DNA of 64,000 nt from Clostridiaceae bacterium BRH_c20a (lineage in GTDB: Bacteria > Bacillota > Peptococcia > Peptococcales > BICA1-8): contig LADT01000088.1 in assembly GCA_000961765.1 (NCBI GenBank), positions 1 through 64,000 on the forward strand. Direction: 5' to 3'. The first letter of the stretch is position 1, and every line of letters begins with the position of its first letter. The translations under genes were made by a program, and so were the position numbers. Below the pieces are notes generated by a model. The model saw nothing but the letters and a program-made list of their open reading frames with translations, did not search any database and had not been told where the DNA came from. Positions 34,786 through 44,954 of this stretch are shown here, in pieces.

Positions 34786-36357
34786 TTATGCTTTTGTATT
34801 ATGGTTCGGACCTTGATTATCAGGTTGGGGGTTTTTTATTCCCAAACGCTTAGCTGAGTGATCAAGACCAAGGAAGAAATTGTACCAAGACGAGGTTTGG
34901 TAAAAATTCCAGTTTGCCGGTGGAATACAGTAGCTTCCTAATTGTTCCTCTTCTCCATGCTTTTTCAAGCGGGCGTATGCTTTAACCCAAACACATTGTT
35001 TCTCATTTGGAAAAGCTTCGCACCAGCCTTCATAACTTCCGCCACATGCTCCATTTCTCTGGTTTTTAGGGCATTGTGACATCGGGCAAAGATAAGCAAG
35101 GTCAAGAAGAGCACAGTCTCCACAATCTTTACAGTCATTGCTAATTACTTTTATGATATGCTCTAATCCATGAGCTTTATTATCTTTACGCATTTTATAG
35201 ATGCTTTGCATTAGCGGAAAAAACGGCTTCCCTGGCTCAAATGCAAGAGCGTGAGCCATTCTCATCATTGAATATGCCATTGATACAGGTGCATCTAAAG
35301 GACGTCCTTTACGGTTCACAGGCTTATCTGTATTTAAACCGGTAGTTGGGTCTTTTTCAAAATAATAAAACCCGTTATCTTGTGGATAATCAAATTCAGA
35401 AATCAACTCCTGCCAGTTCTTGCTCAACTCTTCGCCTTTTTCGATAATATATTCTACCTGCTCATATTTAATACCGTGCCCACCTATATGAACTCCTGCA
35501 AAACCCATGCCTTTCATAAAAGCATACATTTTGGCTGCCCGTAATAACCGTGCTCCCACACCTTTATCTTCGGCAGTACGCTCTTTATCAATCTCAGCAA
35601 GTAGTTTATTTGGAACAACACAACCAGGAATTTGATTTCCATTCATTACTCTTGCTGCACCAAAAGGAAGAATGTAAATATTCCCAACGACCGGAATATC
35701 AATATTATTTATTTTCAAGAACTGTAATACCTCATGGAACTTACGAGCATCATAGCCTAATTGGGTAACAATAAACTGTGCTCCATTTTTAATTTTTTTC
35801 TTTAATTTATAATATTGAATTACCAATTCTGCTTCAGTTGCTTTAAAAGGAGATACTGCTGCTCCTGGATAAAAATCACTATTTTGATTATAAGAAGGAC
35901 CTTTTGGACCTTGTATTTCGAGTCCCTTATTCATTTCTCTAATTAGATCCAGTGAATGAGTAGGATCTAAATCAAAAACCGGTTTGGGTCTGCCCTGATA
36001 TCCAGTAACAGGATAATCACCTGTCATCACAAGTAAGTTTCTAACCCCGGCCCTATCTAAGCTGTATAACTGACTTTCCATTTGGTTGCGGTTTTTATCT
36101 TTACAAGTAAAATGCACCAAAGGTTCAATACCCATTTTGAGTATTTCTACACCAAGGTAATCCGCGAGAATAGCAGGATTTCCCCCTGGATTATCAGTAA
36201 TTGTTACTGCATGGACTTTGCCACCTTTTGCAGCAGACTCTGCTTGAGCAAGAGCAGTTTCCTGTGCCTTTTCCCTTGCCCCCCTGCCAGGGACTACTTC
36301 CCAGGTTACTGACATGGTATCTTTGTCCAATAAGGAATCCTTAAATTTGTTTTCCAA
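34786..36357 (-). CDS. metF: Methylene-THF reductase, MetF-MetV fusion
   Basis: 523 residues. The first ~310 form a MetF barrel: WEVVPGRGAREK with the N-terminal glutamate, HAVTITDNPGGNPA, and LLVMTGDYP, the typical flavin/folate loop. The C-terminal ~180 residues match the MetV-type zinc/iron domain, with C-x-x-C-x-x-C (CKDCGDC), LCPMSQCPKNQRNGACGGS and CEAFPNEKQC. In Moorella MetV and MetF are separate subunits that associate with Hdr/Mvh-type proteins; here they are one chain. It makes methyl-THF for AcsE, encoded just upstream. No HdrA/MvhD genes are in the window, so the electron donor is unknown. Confidence 0.88.
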   Translation of the reverse strand: MENKFKDSLLDKDTMSVTWEVVPGRGAREKAQETALAQAESAAKGGKVHAVTITDNPGGNPAILADYLGVEILKMGIEPLVHFTCKDKNRNQMESQLYSLDRAGVRNLLVMTGDYPVTGYQGRPKPVFDLDPTHSLDLIREMNKGLEIQGPKGPSYNQNSDFYPGAAVSPFKATEAELVIQYYKLKKKIKNGAQFIVTQLGYDARKFHEVLQFLKINNIDIPVVGNIYILPFGAARVMNGNQIPGCVVPNKLLAEIDKERTAEDKGVGARLLRAAKMYAFMKGMGFAGVHIGGHGIKYEQVEYIIEKGEELSKNWQELISEFDYPQDNGFYYFEKDPTTGLNTDKPVNRKGRPLDAPVSMAYSMMRMAHALAFEPGKPFFPLMQSIYKMRKDNKAHGLEHIIKVISNDCKDCGDCALLDLAYLCPMSQCPKNQRNGACGGSYEGWCEAFPNEKQCVWVKAYARLKKHGEEEQLGSYCIPPANWNFYQTSSWYNFFLGLDHSAKRLGIKNPQPDNQGPNHNTKA

Positions 36358-36401
36358 TTATAGTCACCTCCAAATAAGGGATATGTCACTTTTATATAAG
36401 T

Positions 36402-36521
36402 AATGGGGACACACCATACTGGAGGTTAGAGGTTGGAGGTTAGATTCTGTAATACTTCGAAGCATTATCTCAAATCCAACTTCCAACTTCTAACCTCTAA
36501 AATAGGATGTCTCCAATTTAT
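36402..36521. repeat. Imperfect hairpin repeat between acsE and metF
   Basis: It opens with AATGGGGACACACCATAC, exactly as at 42615-42632, and ends ATGTCTCCAATTTAT. In between, 25-base arms 36422-36446 and 36473-36497, made of GAGGTTAGA-like words, are complementary at 22 positions plus two G-T pairs. The inner words are unlike those of the 42615 copy, so the frame is shared but the stem content is not. Confidence 0.75.
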
Positions 36522-37325
<804 letters not shown>

Positions 37326-37379
37326 TTAATATGAACGGGAACACACCCGCTAAAGTTTAAGATATTCTCTATCACAATC

Positions 37380-37595
37380 GACTATAGACAACCCTGAAAT
37401 ACCGAACTGCCATCATTGCGAGCTTGGCACTTAATTAAAGACAAAGGTAAACGAAGCATTCCCGTCATCTTTGAGCGATAGCGAAGGATCTTGCGTAATG
37501 AGGAATCTTAAGATCCTTCGGTCGTTCCTCCCTCAGGATGACACAGCTACTATCAATAGCTTTCATATAGCAATGACAGAAAATTTTCTATAGTC
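37380..37595. repeat. MITE-like palindromic element between acsD and acsE
   Basis: A 216-base segment bounded by a 9-bp inverted repeat (GACTATAGA at 37380-37388, TCTATAGTC at 37587-37595). Inside is TCATTGC (37413-37419) / GCAATGA (37570-37576), and a central hairpin GTCATC...GAAGGATCTT / AAGATCCTTC...GATGAC (37464-37542). Wording such as CCTGAGGGAGGAACGACCGA on the minus strand is typical of non-coding palindromic repeats scattered in Firmicutes genomes. No open frame. Confidence 0.7.
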
Positions 37596-37608
37596 TATCA
37601 GCCATTTT

Positions 37609-38580
37609 TTAGTACTTATTGCTTTCCATCAACTCAGCAATATTTTTCTGTGCAAGCTTAACTGCCTGTGGATGACGCATTAATAGTATATCAGCTCCTG
37701 TTTGAATAAGTGTAGCAGCTGTCATAGCTTCCCAAAGCGGACCACGGAAACTCTGTTCTCCCCAGCTCTGGAATTCTTCACCTTCAGAATATGCCTCTTT
37801 TGCACGCCAAGCTTCATAACCAACAGTACAAACCATTGGCATGGAAAGCATTTTATCACCCTGAAGAGCACCCATTCTTACCCGTTCCATAATTGAATAT
37901 GCATATTCAATACCATATCCTAGACCACCAATCATGGGGTCAATAACTATTTTATCTAATGGCAGACCCATTTCATTGATAAGAATATTCAATTGCTTAC
38001 AAATATTGATATCAAGAGGTGATAAAGCAATAAGCGTATGCTTATGAACCATGCAAGCAGCAGCAAGAGATTTATAGTTTTCTTGTTCTGCGTTGGCTAT
38101 CATTAGGTTTTCACCAGCACATTCTTCAGCAATTTTAGTTAATACCTCGTTATCTTTTTCCTCTTCACCACAACCTTTAACAATAAGAGGTACACCTACT
38201 GCTTTTAAAATTGCTTTAACCGTTTCAGTACATTCTTCTGGAGTTTTATTAGCTCCATCAGGGTCTGCACCATTTAATACAATATAGATAACATCTGCCT
38301 TATATTCTTCCACACATTTTTTAGCCCAGGCAGTAGGATCATTATATACGTCTTTAAACATTTCTTTTAAGGGTGCTGGCCAATTAGGCTCAACATCAGT
38401 TACTTCCATGGCGATGATAGGCTTATTGGGAACTTCCCCTTCAAAATGAAGATAAGGAAGGGTTGTCTGCCCACCTACTTTTATTACATGGCTGCGAGTA
38501 CCTCCTTTTTCAGAAGTTGCACCCAATACCACTTCATTTACTTTGGACGAATAGCGTTCCTTTACAACCGCAAAAGCCAT
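37609..38580 (-). CDS. acsD: Corrinoid iron-sulfur protein, small subunit
   Basis: 323 residues of the CdhD/AcsD family. [20 protein letters not shown] starts the protein, [20 protein letters not shown]-like C-terminal sequence lies near residue 280, and [18 protein letters not shown] near 218 is conserved. With AcsC it binds the corrinoid that shuttles methyl groups from AcsE to acetyl-CoA synthase. There is a 15-base gap from the cooC-like gene upstream. Confidence 0.95.
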   Translation of the reverse strand: MAFAVVKERYSSKVNEVVLGATSEKGGTRSHVIKVGGQTTLPYLHFEGEVPNKPIIAMEVTDVEPNWPAPLKEMFKDVYNDPTAWAKKCVEEYKADVIYIVLNGADPDGANKTPEECTETVKAILKAVGVPLIVKGCGEEEKDNEVLTKIAEECAGENLMIANAEQENYKSLAAACMVHKHTLIALSPLDINICKQLNILINEMGLPLDKIVIDPMIGGLGYGIEYAYSIMERVRMGALQGDKMLSMPMVCTVGYEAWRAKEAYSEGEEFQSWGEQSFRGPLWEAMTAATLIQTGADILLMRHPQAVKLAQKNIAELMESNKY

Positions 38581-38595
38581 ATTAACACTCCTCTC

Positions 38596-39348
38596 CTATA
38601 TACCTGCTTTAATAAGAATTTCTTTAGCAGCATTTACTGCGACATTATTATCAGGTAAGTCAAACAAAGCCTTTCCTTCCTCATCAAACGTTGCTATTGA
38701 TTCGTCATAAGGCACATCACCAATTAGCTCGATACCGGTAGCGGTAATTTCATCTGCTAAATTAACTAGTGATTCAGTCTTGGTCTTAGTAACAATAAGC
38801 AGTTCTTCTTTGACAGCAGAGCCTAAACTTCGGACTAATTCATGAACTCTGCCCGCAGAACGAATACCTCGTGCTGAAGCATCGCTTATTACAAATAACC
38901 AATCAACATGGGGTATAGTCTTGCGACTAATATGTTCTAAGCCGGCTTCATTATCCACTACTACATAGTCATAACCATTACTCAAACGTTCAAGGTATTT
39001 GCGAAGCAAGTCATTAGGGTAACAGTAGCATCCTGCACCTTGAGGGTTACCCATTACTAATAAATCAAGCTTTTTGGATTCAACAAGAGACTGTTGAAGC
39101 TTATATTCAATAAATACTTCTTTACTCATACCCACAGGCACACTTTTAGGATCTTTAGTTTGCTCTAAAAGTTCACTGATAGTTGTTTTGACTTCCATAC
39201 CCAATACTTCACTCAAGTTAGCATTAGGGTCAGCATCAACAGCTAAAACAGTACCCATTTTATTTTGGATCAGATATTTAATTATTAAGGAAGCAAAAGT
39301 CGTTTTACCTGTTCCACCTTTCCCCGCAACTGCAATATATTTTGGCAT
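38596..39348 (-). CDS. cooC: CooC/AcsF-type nickel-insertion ATPase, second copy
   Basis: 250 residues from ATG 39348, with GGAG 12 bases before it; a GTG at 39357 is possible. It has the deviant P-loop AVAGKGGTGKTTFASLI of MinD/CooC ATPases and AGCYCYPNDLLRKY, the Cys-x-Cys metal site of CooC. It differs from the first copy (46984-47745) mainly outside these motifs. In acs operons one such protein is proposed to activate CODH and the other ACS. It sits between RACo and acsD. Confidence 0.88.
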   Translation of the reverse strand: MPKYIAVAGKGGTGKTTFASLIIKYLIQNKMGTVLAVDADPNANLSEVLGMEVKTTISELLEQTKDPKSVPVGMSKEVFIEYKLQQSLVESKKLDLLVMGNPQGAGCYCYPNDLLRKYLERLSNGYDYVVVDNEAGLEHISRKTIPHVDWLFVISDASARGIRSAGRVHELVRSLGSAVKEELLIVTKTKTESLVNLADEITATGIELIGDVPYDESIATFDEEGKALFDLPDNNVAVNAAKEILIKAGI

Positions 39349-39353
39349 AAATG

Positions 39354-41240
39354 TCACTCCTTTGTTATCAATGAAGGAAATAGGGTCAAATCTGTGTGAG
39401 GAATAAATGTTGCTGAAACAAATTCCTCCATAAAAGTATTGCCTACAGAAAGCTCTAAATATGTCATTTTTTTGCTTAACTCAATTGACTGGTGATAAGC
39501 GTTGGTAGAAAGCAGTACTGCTTGAGCACCCTTTACTGATGTATTACCTACAAACTGATATTTAGTTCTGTCGAGGTCTGGCAGCAATCCAATTTTTATC
39601 GAATCATCTAAATTGAGGTAATTACCAAAGCCACCTGCAATTAGCACTTTATCGATTAACCCCATTTCCAATGCAACAAGATCTAACATGGAACGTATGC
39701 CTGCAAATATGGCACCTTTAGCCCGCAGCAGATTTTTTATATCGCTTTCCGTAATTATAATGTCTTTATTAATTCCGCTCTCTTTGGCCCAGACCAGTAC
39801 AAATTCCGGACCATCGTCACCTTGGCGCAACCTATCCGTTGGAATATCAGTCTGAAACTTGCCAGTGCGGTCAATGATCCCCGAGGAATGAAGTTTACTC
39901 AGACCATCAATTAAGCCTGACCCACAGATTCCAACCGCTTTATCATTCTCTATAGTCTCAAAACTGACTTCAAAGTTTTGATCGATCTGAATTCGTTCAA
40001 TTGCACCTCGCATAGCCCGCATTCCAAAGGTAATTCCTCCCCCTTCAAATGCAGGGCCGGCTGAACAAGCACAACTGACGAGCCACTCCTTATTGCCAAG
40101 TACCATTTCACCGTTTGTTCCTATATCAATAAATAATGTTAATTCTTCAGACTTTTCAATTCCTACGGCTAAAGCACCTGCAACAATATCCCCGCCAACA
40201 TAGCTGGCTATGGATGGAATATTAACTACCCAACCTTCGCCATAAAGGGGTAACCCCATATCTTTAATTTTCACAGCTGGAAATTGGGCGGCAGTCGGTA
40301 TATATGGTTCAAGTCTAATATATTTTGGATCCAACGCCAGTAGCAGATGAGTCATAGTTGTATTACCTGCACAGACCGCAATTTTAACAAAATCGCTATG
40401 AATAGAAGGATGATTTTTAGATATCTCACTTATTAACTCATTTATTGAGTTTAGCACTGCCTGCTGCAGTTCCTTTAACCCATCGTTCTCTTCATCGGCA
40501 TGAATCATCCGAGAAATAACATCATCTCCGTATTTAGCTTGTTTGTTATAAGTGCCTCTTTTATCGATAATTTTTCCGTTTAAAAGGTCAATTAGAAAAA
40601 CTACAACAGTTGTTGTTCCGATATCTATGGCCAATCCATAAAGTGGTTCTTCACTTTTACCGGGGAGAATATCGATAATTTCCCCACAGCCATTAATGTG
40701 TGCTACATCAACGCTAACGTTCCAATTGCCATCACGCAAAGCATGAGCCAATTTTCTGAGAACAGGCAGTGATACCTTTATATCACTACAGTTAACATGT
40801 TTTGTAAGTTCAATCATCAGCCGATTTAAATCTGTAGCATTTTCCGTCAACGTTGGCTCAGGTACTGTTACTTCATATCTTTTCACAAGTGGATTAAACT
40901 CGTAACCCGCTAGTATATCAAGCTTTTCTTCAGCTAAAACATTTTCACTTTGAATTAAAACCTTATGCTTAGTTAGTTTTGATTCTTGCGGTATTTCCAC
41001 TTCAATATCAGATAAAACTATAGCCTGACAGGCAGGTAACTTACCTGTTTTGCATAAAATTGTGTCGTCCTTGAGTAGATAATCCCCTTTCAACACCCGT
41101 ACCAAACATTTGCCACAAGTACCCTTACCCCCGCAAGTTGCGTTTAGCTGTAGTCCTGCTTTATTGGCAGCCTGCAGTATTGTAGTCTGAGCTTCTACTT
41201 CAACAACGACATTGTCCGGTTGAAAAAGGACCTTAATCAT
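39354..41240 (-). CDS. Reductive activator of corrinoid protein (RACo, ASKHA ATPase)
   Basis: 628 residues. The N-terminal [2Fe-2S] domain has C36, C42 and C45 (TCGGKGTCGKC) with further cysteines at 63 and 71. The large C-terminal DUF4445/ASKHA domain contains LAIDIGTTTVVVFLIDLL (ATP phosphate loop), SRMIHADEEN, CAGNTTMTHLLL and LFIDIGTNGEMVLG. It uses ATP to re-reduce inactive Co(II) corrinoid in AcsCD back to Co(I). Location between acsC and acsD/cooC agrees with that job. Confidence 0.92.
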   Translation of the reverse strand: MIKVLFQPDNVVVEVEAQTTILQAANKAGLQLNATCGGKGTCGKCLVRVLKGDYLLKDDTILCKTGKLPACQAIVLSDIEVEIPQESKLTKHKVLIQSENVLAEEKLDILAGYEFNPLVKRYEVTVPEPTLTENATDLNRLMIELTKHVNCSDIKVSLPVLRKLAHALRDGNWNVSVDVAHINGCGEIIDILPGKSEEPLYGLAIDIGTTTVVVFLIDLLNGKIIDKRGTYNKQAKYGDDVISRMIHADEENDGLKELQQAVLNSINELISEISKNHPSIHSDFVKIAVCAGNTTMTHLLLALDPKYIRLEPYIPTAAQFPAVKIKDMGLPLYGEGWVVNIPSIASYVGGDIVAGALAVGIEKSEELTLFIDIGTNGEMVLGNKEWLVSCACSAGPAFEGGGITFGMRAMRGAIERIQIDQNFEVSFETIENDKAVGICGSGLIDGLSKLHSSGIIDRTGKFQTDIPTDRLRQGDDGPEFVLVWAKESGINKDIIITESDIKNLLRAKGAIFAGIRSMLDLVALEMGLIDKVLIAGGFGNYLNLDDSIKIGLLPDLDRTKYQFVGNTSVKGAQAVLLSTNAYHQSIELSKKMTYLELSVGNTFMEEFVSATFIPHTDLTLFPSLITKE

Positions 41241-41253
41241 GTCTCGTCAACTC

Positions 41254-42591
41254 CTATTTGCCGTAACGGCTTTTTGCGAAGGCAGGAATCCCAGCAGCTT
41301 CCCGTGGACCAACTATAACCTTCCATCCTGATTTTTCCTCAAGTTTTCCACTTAATACAGCAACGTAACCCGGCAAAATAATTTCCCGGTGATTTACTTT
41401 ATCAGCAATACCAACAGAATTGATTACTTCAGCAATTTTTTCTGCAGAGTATTTACCTGCAGCCCAAGCAGTCAATACAGAAGTACCATCTGTGGCAACA
41501 GGAATAATATATGCTGGAACCTTACTGCCTTCAACCTCACCCTCAACACTGAAATAAGTTAGTGAGAAGTTAGTTGTCAGATACACTGGGGAATCTGCTG
41601 TAACCTTTCCAACCTCATATATTTTACTTTCAACCTGAATTGGTTTTTGTGGGTCGGTGTACAGGTTTTGTCTCCAGGTTAAGAGAGGAAGTATAAAATG
41701 CTTAGCACTAGTCTTCACCACAACCATGCTAGCATACTTCGATATATAAACCTGTGCCTGAATCATCTCTTCCATAGGATCTTCTGCAGTTGTAAAAGCA
41801 ACTGTAGGATAACCAAATGGGCGGTATTTCTTTTTAATTGTTGCTCTGCGCAATTGTGTTAAATCAGCAAGAACTTGTGCTGTACCCCTTGCGCCGCTAT
41901 CTAATACAAGGTCCTTATGACCTAAAGCAATAACCTTTTCAGCTAAATCAGAAAGTTTGAAAATGTCTTCTGCTTTTATACCTAGAGGAACATTATATTT
42001 CTTCGCAAGCTCGGTCATATCATTGTAATTACTTTCAGTTGCAGCATAAAGAAGAGGGTTTCTACCAGTACAAACTTCAAGAGCTTGGGCTGCTGCCGCT
42101 GGATCTTCAGTAATTAAAACAAGGGCCAGCTTTGTTCCTGCAGCAACTTTTTCAACTGCCTGCTTAAACTGAGCAGCATCACCAGTTTGTTTGACTGCAA
42201 CCATATCTACCTCATATTGAAGTCCAACACGGCTAAATTCTAATCCATTAATCTCCATGATTTTTTGAGTAAGTTCTGCTTCATTTAGGCTGTCCTCCAC
42301 CTCAAAAGCAATACCTGTTGGGTGAAAAAAGGTTTTGTCATGGCGGAAAATAACTGTTTCGTCTCCTAGTTCTACAATTTTTTCACCTGCACCAATTTTA
42401 ACCAGCTTAATTGGTGGTGCTGATGCTGAGCCTAATGCTTCTTTTGCAGCATCACTGACGTAAGGACATGTATCTAGGGAAGCTTTTCCCGCAGCAAGAC
42501 TCATAGCAAAAGCCAAACAGGTTGGTGGCCCACATTCTCCACAGTTTTTCTTTGGAAGAAGTTTATAGATCTCAAGACCTGTCAATGCCAT
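41254..42591 (-). CDS. acsC: Corrinoid iron-sulfur protein, large subunit
   Basis: 445 residues. The N-terminal [4Fe-4S] domain is KKNCGECGPPTC...DTCPY with C17, C20, C25 and C42. The central barrel carries HPTGIAFEVEDSL and DLVLDSGARGTAQVL, and the C-terminal domain with DGTSVLTAWAAGKYSAEKIA binds the corrinoid. It accepts the methyl group from AcsE and donates it to AcsB. A 161-base gap with a hairpin repeat separates it from acsB, unlike the tight spacing elsewhere. Confidence 0.96.
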   Translation of the reverse strand: MALTGLEIYKLLPKKNCGECGPPTCLAFAMSLAAGKASLDTCPYVSDAAKEALGSASAPPIKLVKIGAGEKIVELGDETVIFRHDKTFFHPTGIAFEVEDSLNEAELTQKIMEINGLEFSRVGLQYEVDMVAVKQTGDAAQFKQAVEKVAAGTKLALVLITEDPAAAAQALEVCTGRNPLLYAATESNYNDMTELAKKYNVPLGIKAEDIFKLSDLAEKVIALGHKDLVLDSGARGTAQVLADLTQLRRATIKKKYRPFGYPTVAFTTAEDPMEEMIQAQVYISKYASMVVVKTSAKHFILPLLTWRQNLYTDPQKPIQVESKIYEVGKVTADSPVYLTTNFSLTYFSVEGEVEGSKVPAYIIPVATDGTSVLTAWAAGKYSAEKIAEVINSVGIADKVNHREIILPGYVAVLSGKLEEKSGWKVIVGPREAAGIPAFAKSRYGK

Positions 42592-42614
42592 TTATACCAA
42601 ACTCCTTTCTAATG

Positions 42615-42720
42615 AATGGGGACACACCATACATGAGGCATGATGCGAAGCAACAGGCAAGATTGTCTCCTGCCTCTCGCTTCTTGATTCCTGCCTCATG
42701 AACAATGTCCCCAATTAATA
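42615..42720. repeat. Imperfect hairpin repeat between acsB and acsC
   Basis: It begins with the same AATGGGGACACACCATAC as the 36402 element and ends AATGTCCCCAATTAATA, pairing GGGGACA with TGTCCCC. The inner stem uses other words: ATGAGGCA/TGCCTCAT, GAAGC/GCTTC and AGGCA/TGCCT. There is no coding potential. Confidence 0.75.
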
Positions 42721-42752
42721 TTTAAATTTTTTGTGCTTAATAGTAGTAAATT

Positions 42753-44936
42753 TTAGAATATTGGATCCATTGTCAATGCCGGGTGACCTTGTTCTTCGAG
42801 GAATGGCATTATTTCATCAACGGAGGTACCGATTGTTTCATCAGCAATCTTATCAATAAAGTTTTCTCCTAAACCTTCTTCTATGCTGCGGGCTACAAAA
42901 TCTTCACGCAAGAACTCTTTAAGTTCTTTGGGCATCCAGATGATACGCCCAATACCACCGTCAGCAGGGATAAATTTTTGGCTTACAGTGTATAAACGGC
43001 CTATACCCATAAATCCTGGCGTCTGCACACCGCCACCTACCATACCTGCTAATGTGGAGAAGGACATACCCACCGGCGTCATACCACTGTGTTCCCGGGT
43101 GGTAAGCATGATACCATTTGCTTCAGGAACTAAGGCCATAATTGCTTCGAAACAGCCACAAGAGGTCATTGGTCTATCCATCATTGTGTACAGATTAACT
43201 TCTTCAAGGCTGCGGTTTGATGCCTGGTAATAATATTCATTGACATTTTTCCACATACCCCGATATTCATCTATAGCCTCACCTTTCATAATAGGCTGAT
43301 TGGGACCAGTCGGGTTAATCTCAAAAGAAGCTCTAGAATCCAGCCAGCTGACCGCACCGCACAAGCCTACCCGTTGTGGTGTAACTATACATACGTGGTT
43401 TGGTGCAAAGGACTGACATAACAGACAGGAATAGAAGGTATCTACAGCCTCATCAGTTAAACCACGCAAACGTGCATCCCTTGCTCCATATTTATCACGG
43501 GCCACTTGAAGCATTTCATCTACTTTGGCCTGGTCAGTGTAAATTGTTACTTGTACCCGGTCAACAATAGCTGGAAATTCACTCTTTAATTTGGCAATTA
43601 AGAGTTCACCGTAATGCTTTAGTTTAAATCCTTTACTAACAGCTTCCTTGCTGACACGAAGCCATGCCAGGTCACGCTGAGCTACGTGCCATAAACCTTC
43701 ACCATAGTTAACAAAATAGTGAACTCGGCGTTCTAGCACACCCTCAAAATCCTCTTGCATCTTTCTCCCGTAAATATCTATCATTAAACCAAAGGGTAAT
43801 TGACTTCCCTCACTTATATCATCAATATCAGGACCAATAACTTCTATTTTGCCATCTTGGATTTGATCTGCATCAACCATCCGTACTAATTCAAAGGCAG
43901 TAGTCTTGCTGCCGCCCATCTCTAGATAGGTGTCACCTTTACGGATAGTTTCACCTTCAAAGGCAGGTCCATGATTGATAGGAATATCAATCTCAATATT
44001 GGTAAGTTTGATGCCTCTTAATTCCAGAGCCAGCTGTACAATCTTATCGTAATCAGGCTCTGATATATACCAATCTTTTATTTGTTCATCTTCAGCAAGA
44101 GGTTGGTCAGTGATAGTTGGGAAGCCTAAGAACATACATCCCATTTCGGCAGCTGTCTTTACAGTATCCCGTTCACCTAAGTGAAGAACAAATGCCAGCA
44201 CCCTGCGTCTCTGATAATCTCTGTGTTCCTCCCGTAAGCCAGGTGCTATACCACCAAAGGCCATACTAGCCCGTAATGCATAATTGGCAGCATGAACTAC
44301 CTGTGTGAAATTACCTAATGGAAAAGCAATGTAGTCAATACCCAATTTAACATTTGTTTCTAATAATTGCTCAATGATTTCGTCGGAAAGGAAGATCATC
44401 ATACCCTTACCCATGAGGTCATCCACAATTTTCTTCGCTGCTTGTGAATCTTTTGCACGCCCTAATATTACAGCAACACCGGGAATGGTCCAGTCAACCA
44501 TTTTAATTCCGTATTTACGTACAACAGGGTCACCTAAGAATCCAGTCCATGGTGCAACATGGGGATTGGGATTTTTTACATATCTTAAGGCTTCAATAAT
44601 CTCTGCTGCATAAAGAGTAGCTTCGCCTGCTAGGAGTACATTTTCTAAGGTTAGCTTTGATTTTAACTGACCTCTCATTTTATTCAGTATTGGTTGAAGG
44701 TCTTTAAGGGTTTTAACCTCTTCACCACTTAACGAACGAATGACAGGTAAAAAATATGCAGTATCAGGATATTCAACCTTTTGTTCAGGACCATATTTTT
44801 TAATAGCTTGAGTTAAAAGAATCTCAGCATAACTTGTAGCAGTTATTGCCCCTTCATAAGCATGTTTAAAAAGTTTTTTTGGCTCTTTACCAGGCTCAAT
44901 TATACCTTCATAAATTTGATCGAAATTAATCGTCAT
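42753..44936 (-). CDS. acsB: Acetyl-CoA synthase (A-cluster subunit)
   Basis: 727 residues, close to the 729 of Moorella AcsB. A-cluster ligands are in SCLLCQSFAPNHVC and RVGLCGAV (four cysteines for the cubane) and in the CGC motif at 593-595 that holds the distal nickel. The N-terminal Rossmann-like domain, which contacts CODH, and the ferredoxin-like middle domain are present. It joins CO, methyl and CoA to acetyl-CoA at a Ni-Ni-Fe4S4 site. An 18-base gap from acsA. Confidence 0.97.
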   Translation of the reverse strand: MTINFDQIYEGIIEPGKEPKKLFKHAYEGAITATSYAEILLTQAIKKYGPEQKVEYPDTAYFLPVIRSLSGEEVKTLKDLQPILNKMRGQLKSKLTLENVLLAGEATLYAAEIIEALRYVKNPNPHVAPWTGFLGDPVVRKYGIKMVDWTIPGVAVILGRAKDSQAAKKIVDDLMGKGMMIFLSDEIIEQLLETNVKLGIDYIAFPLGNFTQVVHAANYALRASMAFGGIAPGLREEHRDYQRRRVLAFVLHLGERDTVKTAAEMGCMFLGFPTITDQPLAEDEQIKDWYISEPDYDKIVQLALELRGIKLTNIEIDIPINHGPAFEGETIRKGDTYLEMGGSKTTAFELVRMVDADQIQDGKIEVIGPDIDDISEGSQLPFGLMIDIYGRKMQEDFEGVLERRVHYFVNYGEGLWHVAQRDLAWLRVSKEAVSKGFKLKHYGELLIAKLKSEFPAIVDRVQVTIYTDQAKVDEMLQVARDKYGARDARLRGLTDEAVDTFYSCLLCQSFAPNHVCIVTPQRVGLCGAVSWLDSRASFEINPTGPNQPIMKGEAIDEYRGMWKNVNEYYYQASNRSLEEVNLYTMMDRPMTSCGCFEAIMALVPEANGIMLTTREHSGMTPVGMSFSTLAGMVGGGVQTPGFMGIGRLYTVSQKFIPADGGIGRIIWMPKELKEFLREDFVARSIEEGLGENFIDKIADETIGTSVDEIMPFLEEQGHPALTMDPIF

Positions 44937-44954
44937 ATTTCATCCCTCCTTCTC

